Positions 6,328 through 11,039 of a DNA stretch of 11,039 nucleotides are shown one piece after another. This stretch comes from Lentisphaeria bacterium (lineage in GTDB: Bacteria > Verrucomicrobiota > Lentisphaeria > Oligosphaerales > Oligosphaeraceae): contig JAEEXV010000275.1 of NCBI GenBank assembly GCA_016287975.1, positions 1 to 11,039 on the forward strand, given 5' to 3'. Each line of letters opens with the position of its first letter. Position 1 is the first letter of the stretch. The translations under genes were made by a program, and so were the position numbers. A model generated the notes under the pieces. That model saw nothing but the letters and a program-made list of their open reading frames with translations. It was not told the origin of the DNA and did not search any database.

Positions 6328-6966
6328 GTGGAAGAACAGGTGGAAGAACAGTCTGTATACGTTTATGGTGATTCTGAAATCGCCCGCTTCAAGAACGCTT
6401 ACGAGACGCTTATCAACAAGGCCTGCGCCAGCGCCGGCTTGCCCGCTTGCGACAGGGATATCGTCTTAAACAACATGCTTCTCAAGTTCGCCAAGGGCCA
6501 GCTCGACTTCGACGCTGGCAAGAGCAAAGGTGCCAAGTACAGCACATTTCTCTACGGGGTGGCTTTGAACTGCGCCAAAGATGAAATCCAGCGGAGGCGC
6601 CTTGTCAATATCGATACGACGGACAAGGCATGGCAGAATCTCCGCGACGAGCGCAGTGTCCGTAGCCGGATGGCTACTACGGATGAAAAGTTTTTTGTCA
6701 CGGAGGCTCTGAAACGTCTGGTTGCGGAAATGCACGACAAGACCAAGGCGGAGATTCTGGTGCGTTTCGCCATCAACGCAGAGAACCGCGAGGACGTGGC
6801 GAGGGCGTATCGGGTTTCCCCCGATTTCGTTTCCCTCGTCAAGACGCGCTATATTACTCTTCTGCAAAAGTTTGTGCGTGAGGTAATGAAGGAAGACGAA
6901 ACCGGCAGGCTGAAATTGAGCGACACGGACATCCGTTTCCTGCGTCCGTACATAAAGAACTGGTAA
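6328..6966 (+). CDS. ECF-like RNA polymerase sigma factor
   Basis: This is a 212-residue protein with two regions typical of minimal sigma70-family factors. Residues about 42-92 resemble region 2: a DRDIVLNNMLLKFAKG helix, the phrase KYSTFLYGVALNCAKDEI, then RRR. Residues about 126-190 resemble region 4: an ALKRL helix followed by a helix-turn-helix (NREDVARAYRVSPDFVSLVKTR). No region 1.1 or 3 is seen. The start is GTG 6328 behind AGGGAGA, eight bases away. The first 24 bases are a 12-base tandem duplication encoding VEEQVEEQ. No anti-sigma gene is adjacent. It probably directs a small accessory regulon, perhaps these neighbours. Sequence divergence is high, so a sigma-like DNA-binding regulator is the alternative. 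Confidence 0.7.
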   Translation: MEEQVEEQSVYVYGDSEIARFKNAYETLINKACASAGLPACDRDIVLNNMLLKFAKGQLDFDAGKSKGAKYSTFLYGVALNCAKDEIQRRRLVNIDTTDKAWQNLRDERSVRSRMATTDEKFFVTEALKRLVAEMHDKTKAEILVRFAINAENREDVARAYRVSPDFVSLVKTRYITLLQKFVREVMKEDETGRLKLSDTDIRFLRPYIKNW

Positions 6967-6974
6967 CCCCTGCT

Positions 6975-7005
6975 CCCGCCGTTAGGCCATCAGCCTGGCG
7001 GCGGG
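6975..7005 (+). terminator. Strong hairpin after the sigma gene
   Basis: A continuous 13-pair stem with two G-U pairs (CCCGCCGTTAGGC with GCCTGGCGGCGGG) closes over the loop CATCA. It begins eight bases after the stop codon. There is no T-tract, so it may be a weak terminator or an RNA-stabilising element. Confidence 0.5.
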
Positions 7006-7015
7006 GATCTGGGAT

Positions 7016-7028
7016 TTGCATGATGCAA
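7016..7028. promoter_or_regulatory. TTGCAT-G-ATGCAA palindrome, possible operator
   Basis: A perfect six-base inverted repeat around one G sits in the gap before the Mrr-like gene. It resembles the TTGCAA palindromes at 6116 and 6140, so one regulator could bind all three. Further on, TCCCTC/GAGGGA around CGATA (7125-7141) makes another small hairpin. The rest of 7029-7178 is AT-rich with no clear promoter. Confidence 0.25.
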
Positions 7029-7191
7029 GAAAAAAAGCAATGAGAAAGCTTGATTATGACAGAATTGGCAACTTTCAATCGTAATATAAATGACGGCGGA
7101 TCCGACCTGACGCAATCCCGATGCTCCCTCCGATAGAGGGAACTGAACATTTGAGTTTTTTCACCCTTGCTTCACGAATTAAGGAGACAAC

Positions 7192-7893
7192 ATGCAACAA
7201 CATCGGCAATTTGAATTCTTCGCAAGCGAGTATCTCAAGCAGAATGGTTTCCAGACAGAAGTGACTCCTGCGGTCGCGGACTGGGGAGTGGACGTCTTTG
7301 CCACGAAAGATGGCAAACGCTACGTCGTCCAAGCCAAGATGTATGGCGACTGCAGAACCCAAGTCAACCGTCAAATGATGATGGAACTTTTTGGCGTGAT
7401 GCACTATTTTGACTGTCAGGGCGCCATCATGATTTATAATGGCAGCATCACGGAAGATGCCAAGAACGTTGCTGAAAAACTTGGGATTCAACTTATCTAC
7501 CTTGAATTGCCGAAACCCGCCAATGGTTTTTCATACAATGAAACCGATGTTTTTGCCACTATCTGGAATGACATTCGCCAACTCAAAGGAAAAGTCATCA
7601 ACAAAACTCCAGATGCCTACTATAAGATAGAGGATGTGACCGACGGTGATATTTCCTATCGCAATAAAAACAATAAACGTCATCGTGAATCATCCGACCT
7701 TTTCCGTCGCATCGTTAGTTACATCGTGAAACATGGCATGATAAGACAGAGCCAGTTTCGCGGGGAGTTTAACACCTATTCATCTGCCTTTATCACTGCC
7801 ATCCTGGCTCAAACCAGTCAACTCCAGGTTACTAAAAATCCTTTCATTATCCGTTTCCGTCCAACAAAAACCGCAAATCCATCCGAATCCTGA
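7192..7893 (+). CDS. Mrr-family type IV restriction endonuclease homologue
   Basis: This 233-residue protein carries the Mrr catalytic domain in its first 110 residues. FEFFASEYLKQNGF is followed by D34 in WGVDV and by Q47-A-K49, the D-x(n)-QxK motif of the PD-(D/E)XK nuclease fold, with E8 at the usual helical position. After it come GVMHYFDCQGAIMIYNG and ITEDAKNVAEKLGIQLI, also typical. Mrr proteins cut modified or foreign DNA. The C-terminal 65 residues look helical and basic, possibly a winged-helix DNA-binding part, which Mrr proteins often carry at the other end. The start is ATG 7192 behind AAGGAG. It is more AT-rich than most neighbours, consistent with acquisition. No methylase gene is nearby, fitting type IV behaviour. 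Confidence 0.85.
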   Translation: MQQHRQFEFFASEYLKQNGFQTEVTPAVADWGVDVFATKDGKRYVVQAKMYGDCRTQVNRQMMMELFGVMHYFDCQGAIMIYNGSITEDAKNVAEKLGIQLIYLELPKPANGFSYNETDVFATIWNDIRQLKGKVINKTPDAYYKIEDVTDGDISYRNKNNKRHRESSDLFRRIVSYIVKHGMIRQSQFRGEFNTYSSAFITAILAQTSQLQVTKNPFIIRFRPTKTANPSES

Positions 7894-7947
7894 ACGATAC
7901 CATCTGACCTTGGAAAACAAAGCAAATAATAAGGAGTTGGTTGACAG

Positions 7948-8670
7948 ATGACAAAGGCTACCTACAAAAGGATTGAACACGACGGGCGCTACTACTTCCA
8001 TGACGGCACGGGCTATTTCCTGATTGACACGGGGTTTGGCGCTTGTTCGGTTTCGCTGAACGGCAGGATTGGCCCGTTTGCCGCCAGCGACCAGTCCCCG
8101 GACTATCTCCATTCCCTCTCTGACTTTTTGGATTCCTTCATGGGGCCGGCTCGTCCGGAAGGGCACCAGGTCAAAGGCATCCTGGCCCCCATGGAGGGCT
8201 ATAGCATCCTGTTCCAAGGCGAGACGGTCACCATTGACAACGATGCGAGGGAACTGCCCGAACACATCGCCTTCATCCCGTTCCTTTCCCAGGGTGGCCC
8301 CATCCTGGCGGGGAAATGCAACGGCAAGCCCATGAAGTTCTTCTTCGATTCTGGCATGCGGATGGCCGTGATGGACGACCGCATCCTGACCGAGGGCAAG
8401 CCGTGCCTCGGCACAATCCATGAGTGGATTGCCCCTCTGCGGTGTTCCGCCGAGGCACCGTACTATTCCGCGGTGTTTGAGTTCGCAGACGGTCTCCGCT
8501 TCGAGGGCCATGCCGAGTTCGACTACTCGAATGTCTTCCTGGCCGAGCAACGGCGCTACAACCAGAACGCCTTCGACGCCTTCTTCGGCATCGAACTCTT
8601 CCGGCAATTCGATTTGTTCATCTCGCGCATCCCTGGCCAGGAGGGCCTCGCAGTCATCAAACGCGCATGA
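7948..8670 (+). CDS. Two-lobed retropepsin-like (DTG/DSG) protein, copy 2
   Basis: This 240-residue paralogue of the 289-978 product has D27-T-G after YFLI and D134-S-G after MKFFF. It keeps the GILAPMEGY turn of lobe 1 and FFGIELFRQFDLFIS in lobe 2. Shared phrases include SLNGRIGPF (copy 1: SINGKIGPF) and the C-terminal GLAVIKR (copy 1: GLAFTKR). Both aspartates and both glycines are kept, arguing that the motifs are under selection. The start is ATG 7948, with AAGGAG eleven bases upstream, a long spacing; an in-frame stop at 7942 rules out an earlier start. No signal peptide is seen. The gap to the Mrr gene is 54 bases, so the two may be co-transcribed. Activity is unproven. Confidence 0.8.
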   Translation: MTKATYKRIEHDGRYYFHDGTGYFLIDTGFGACSVSLNGRIGPFAASDQSPDYLHSLSDFLDSFMGPARPEGHQVKGILAPMEGYSILFQGETVTIDNDARELPEHIAFIPFLSQGGPILAGKCNGKPMKFFFDSGMRMAVMDDRILTEGKPCLGTIHEWIAPLRCSAEAPYYSAVFEFADGLRFEGHAEFDYSNVFLAEQRRYNQNAFDAFFGIELFRQFDLFISRIPGQEGLAVIKRA

Positions 8671-8687
8671 TAAGGGACGATTTTTTG

Positions 8688-8762
8688 AGTCCACAGAATA
8701 CACGGAATCAACAGATAATCTTTGGCTGGACAACATCGTCATTTAGGTGTATTCTGTGGACT
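8688..8762 (-). repeat. Inverted-repeat intergenic element, copy B (opposite orientation)
   Basis: AGTCCACAGAATACAC (8688-8703) and its exact reverse complement (8747-8762) bound a 43-base centre. Read on the minus strand, the centre contains GATGTTGTCCA and CAAAGATTATCTG, matching copy A at 5731-5757 with few changes. Copy B lacks about 12 bases of copy A's inner left arm. The element ends four bases before the ribosome binding site of the next gene, so a folded RNA form could affect translation. Confidence 0.85.
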
Positions 8763-8778
8763 GTTTAAGGAGAAAGCC

Positions 8779-10641
8779 ATGTTACCGCTGATTATCAATC
8801 TTTCGGGAAAAGACCCCGCAAAAGAAGTCGATGCATTTCTGGGGCAGTTGAAGGCGAATCCCGGCCAGGAAGAGCAGCTGCCATGGGCAGACCTGACGAT
8901 CAGCCAGTGGCAGCTCCTGCTGCAGCGCCATCCGGAGTACGCAAAGTATCTCGGAATCCCAGGAGTGGACGGCATGGTGTATGTATTCCTGCTGGAGGAG
9001 ATGCCGGAAATGTCACAGTACTTCCGCTGGGAAAACCTCTCCGGGCAGGAATGGGCGCAACTTCTGGCATCCCACCCCGAGTTCACGGAACAGTGCGACT
9101 GGTCCCGGCTGCGCGGCTTCGACTGGCAGGGGCTGCTCTGCCAGCGCCCTGAACTGGCCGTCCATTGCGACTGGAGCCTGTTCAACGGCGAGGAATGGAG
9201 CGAACTCCTCTGCCGGCGCCCGGAGTTCGCCAAGCACTGCAACTGGGACTTGCTGAATGGCGACAACTGGCGCTTCCTCCTCGTGGAACAGCCACAGTTC
9301 CGGAAGCATTTCCAGCCGGAACGCATGAACGGGGAAGACTGGGAAGATCTGCTGGACTGGTGGCGGGGCGCCCCCGACCTCGCCGACTGGTCCTTGCTGG
9401 ACGGATTTCAAATGATGCAGTTGTTGAGGTTCAAACCCGAGTTCGCGGACCACGCCGACTGGACCCGCCTGGATGGCGAGGACTGGATGTGGCTACTGCG
9501 CAACCAGCCCCGGTTCGCCAGGCACTGCGACTGGCGCAAACTGCATGGCGAGGACTGGGCGGAACTGCTGAAATCCCATCCGCAGTTCGCCAGGCACATC
9601 CCCGCGAACACCCTGTCCGGCGAGGACTGGGTGGAATTGCTGCTGGGGCATATCTCCTGCCGCGCCGAGGTCGTGGGACGCTGCGAATGGCACCGGCTGG
9701 GGGGATCCGACTGGGCGCGTCTGCTGACGGCCTATCCGGAGTATGCGGAACACTGCAACTGGAAAAAACTGTCCGGCGAGGACTGGGCGTTGCTGTTGGA
9801 AAACCAGCCGAGCCTGCGGTCGCACCTGCGCATGACGCATTTCCATGGCCGCGATTATGCCGCCCTGCTGTGCAAGTTCCCGGAATTTGCCAAGGACCGC
9901 ATCTGGCCGCTGCTCGACGGCCGCGACTGGGCCAGGCTCCTCGCCGAACGCCCCGGCTTCGCCGGACACTGCAACTGGAAGCTCTTTTCCACCTTCGACC
10001 AGGGGACGCTCCTGGCCAGGCAGCCGCAGTTCGCCGAACGCTTCCCGCTGGAAAAACTCACGGACGGCGCCGCGTGGGCGGAAATCCTGACCTGGCAGCC
10101 GCAGCTGGCAGACCGGATGCCTTTGGACGAGTTCAACGGCAGCGAATGGTCGGCGCTGCTCCAGGTGCATCCCGACTTTGCCGCCCAGGCGTCGGCCGCC
10201 GTCTGGAAAAAGTTCCACAGTGCCGACTGGGCATGGCTCCTGAAGGCACAGCCCCAACTGGATGTCCATCGTCCGCGCGAAGTCCCCTTCTGGGAGAACT
10301 GCCGCACGGAGACCACGCTGCCCGAAATGCTGAAGGCCTTGCCGCATCTGGGCCGGGATTGCCCCTGGGAGAAATCGGCGGAGGGTGCGTGGTGCTGGGC
10401 GGAAATCCTCCGCACCATGCCACAATACGCATGCCATTGCCCATGGGACGCCTTGGATGGAGACACCTGGGCGCAGATCCTCGGCGACCACCCCGGGTTC
10501 GCCGACCAGTGTGACTGGACGAAACTCAACGCCAAGGACTGGAAGGAACTGTTGAAATTCCAGCCGCAGTTCGCGGAGCGTCGCCCGAAGGAAAAAGCGA
10601 AAAAACTCAAGGAAAAAGAGTCAAAATGCCGTAAGAACTGA
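8779..10641 (+). CDS. Long protein of about 23 WxxLxGxDW repeats, basic tail
   Basis: This 620-residue protein is built almost wholly of units of about 24 residues with two conserved parts, WxxLxGxDWxxLL and PxFAxHCD or PxFAxHCN. I count about 23 units, several degenerate or with insertions (units 7, 11, 17, 19-21), after a short N-terminal lead. The tail of about 17 residues is strongly basic (KEKAKKLKEKESKCRKN). The pattern predicts two short helices per unit stacking into a solenoid, so a protein-binding scaffold is likely. Cys and His recur at the same place in many units, which could bind metal. ATG 8779 follows AAGGAG (8767-8772); an upstream in-frame ATG lies inside the repeat element and is less likely. 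I recognise no named family and no enzyme motif. Confidence 0.85.
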   Translation: MLPLIINLSGKDPAKEVDAFLGQLKANPGQEEQLPWADLTISQWQLLLQRHPEYAKYLGIPGVDGMVYVFLLEEMPEMSQYFRWENLSGQEWAQLLASHPEFTEQCDWSRLRGFDWQGLLCQRPELAVHCDWSLFNGEEWSELLCRRPEFAKHCNWDLLNGDNWRFLLVEQPQFRKHFQPERMNGEDWEDLLDWWRGAPDLADWSLLDGFQMMQLLRFKPEFADHADWTRLDGEDWMWLLRNQPRFARHCDWRKLHGEDWAELLKSHPQFARHIPANTLSGEDWVELLLGHISCRAEVVGRCEWHRLGGSDWARLLTAYPEYAEHCNWKKLSGEDWALLLENQPSLRSHLRMTHFHGRDYAALLCKFPEFAKDRIWPLLDGRDWARLLAERPGFAGHCNWKLFSTFDQGTLLARQPQFAERFPLEKLTDGAAWAEILTWQPQLADRMPLDEFNGSEWSALLQVHPDFAAQASAAVWKKFHSADWAWLLKAQPQLDVHRPREVPFWENCRTETTLPEMLKALPHLGRDCPWEKSAEGAWCWAEILRTMPQYACHCPWDALDGDTWAQILGDHPGFADQCDWTKLNAKDWKELLKFQPQFAERRPKEKAKKLKEKESKCRKN

Positions 10642-10719
10642 AAGGTTTGCCCCGCAGGCGACGTAAGAGTCTATGAACACGCCACTGACAACGCCCCGCA
10701 ACCAAAGGAGAAAGCAAGC

Positions 10720-11039
10720 ATGAAGATGACACTGGCACAGGCCCTGAAGGAAAAGAACCGCCTCGCGGGGGAACTCGCCCGCCTCTGGACGATGATTGCC
10801 CGCGAGAACAGCAAGCGCGAGGACGCCCCCCGCGTCATCGATGTCGAGGACGCCTACAGGAAGGCGCAGCTCTTCAAGGAGAAACTGACGGAGCTCAAGA
10901 CGAAAATCGGCCTCGCGAACGCGGGCAACCTCGAGCGCATCTACCGCCTCGAGGAGGCCAAGAACGAACTGAACCGACTGGACGACATCCGCACCGACGA
11001 GTCCTCCGACTTCCAGCCCATCGGCGACTCCAACTTCAA
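10720..11039 (+). CDS. Coiled-coil protein, partial at window end
   Basis: ATG 10720 follows AAAGGAG (10704-10710) and the frame stays open for 106 codons to the edge. The visible part begins MKMTLAQALKEKNRLAGELA, with heptad-like helical stretches around residues 4-30 and 45-95 and no membrane segment. The layout 'LAQAL-K..L', a helix, and 'TKIGLAN' followed by another helix resembles DIP1984-type coiled-coil proteins, a tentative likeness only. Codon use is strongly C-ending, like the ATPase gene. The 78-base gap before it has no terminator, so it may be co-transcribed with the repeat protein. Function unknown. Confidence 0.8.
   Translation, partial: MKMTLAQALKEKNRLAGELARLWTMIARENSKREDAPRVIDVEDAYRKAQLFKEKLTELKTKIGLANAGNLERIYRLEEAKNELNRLDDIRTDESSDFQPIGDSNF

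Noticed and set aside
7019..7084. Two tiny overlapping frames (7 and 14 codons) before the Mrr gene
   Set aside because: No ribosome binding site and too short to separate from chance in AT-rich sequence.
3691..7947. TTGACA just before the start codons at 3702, 4676 and 7948 as promoters
   Set aside because: No -10 box follows at suitable spacing in any of the three, so the shared hexamer is probably chance.
8722..8778. Earlier ATG for the repeat protein
   Set aside because: It lies inside repeat element copy B without a ribosome site, while ATG 8779 has AAGGAG at ideal spacing.
10673..10723. 16-codon frame overlapping the start of the last gene by ATGA
   Set aside because: Its ribosome site is poor, the peptide has no recognisable character, and the last gene has its own strong site.

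Overview
The window is about 60% GC and gene-dense. Every supported gene lies on the + strand, most with a clear AAGGAG-type ribosome binding site. C-ending codons in most genes, dispersed intergenic repeats, a large genome-style repeat protein and a MoxR/VWA operon together suggest a member of the PVC group (Lentisphaerota or Kiritimatiellota-like). This placement is an inference from style; no ribosomal or phylogenetic marker is present.

Layout. Positions 1-288 hold GC-rich small hairpins and no convincing gene. Position 289-978 encodes a two-lobed retropepsin-like protein with DTG and DSG motifs. Positions 1139-5689 form a tight four-gene block: a MoxR-type AAA+ ATPase, a DUF2201-type protein with an HEVWH zinc-peptidase motif plus a C-terminal VWA domain, and two tandem paralogues with an ankyrin-like motif, the second membrane-anchored. 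Positions 5690-6327 are non-coding or nearly so: an 87-bp inverted-repeat element, a sigma70-like promoter, a densely folded segment of about 173 nt ending in an intrinsic terminator (candidate small RNA), and a leader with TTGCAA palindromes. Then come an ECF-like sigma factor (6328-6966), an Mrr-family type IV restriction endonuclease homologue (7192-7893) and a second copy of the DTG/DSG protein (7948-8670). A second copy of the inverted-repeat element, in the opposite orientation, lies at 8688-8762. It is followed by a 620-residue protein made of about 23 repeats of roughly 24 residues (8779-10641) and the start of a coiled-coil protein that runs off the window end (10720-11039).

How the genes may work together. 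MoxR ATPases usually act with VWA partners as chaperone- or remodelling-type machines, so genes 2 and 3 are a functional pair with fair confidence. The two ankyrin-like proteins follow closely and may be adaptors or targets. The sigma factor, Mrr nuclease and second DTG/DSG protein lie between inverted copies of one repeat element and look like an accessory insert. Whether the two DTG/DSG proteins, the MoxR-VWA machine and the repeat protein form one conflict or stress system is open. Paralogy across the locus suggests it, but nothing here proves it.
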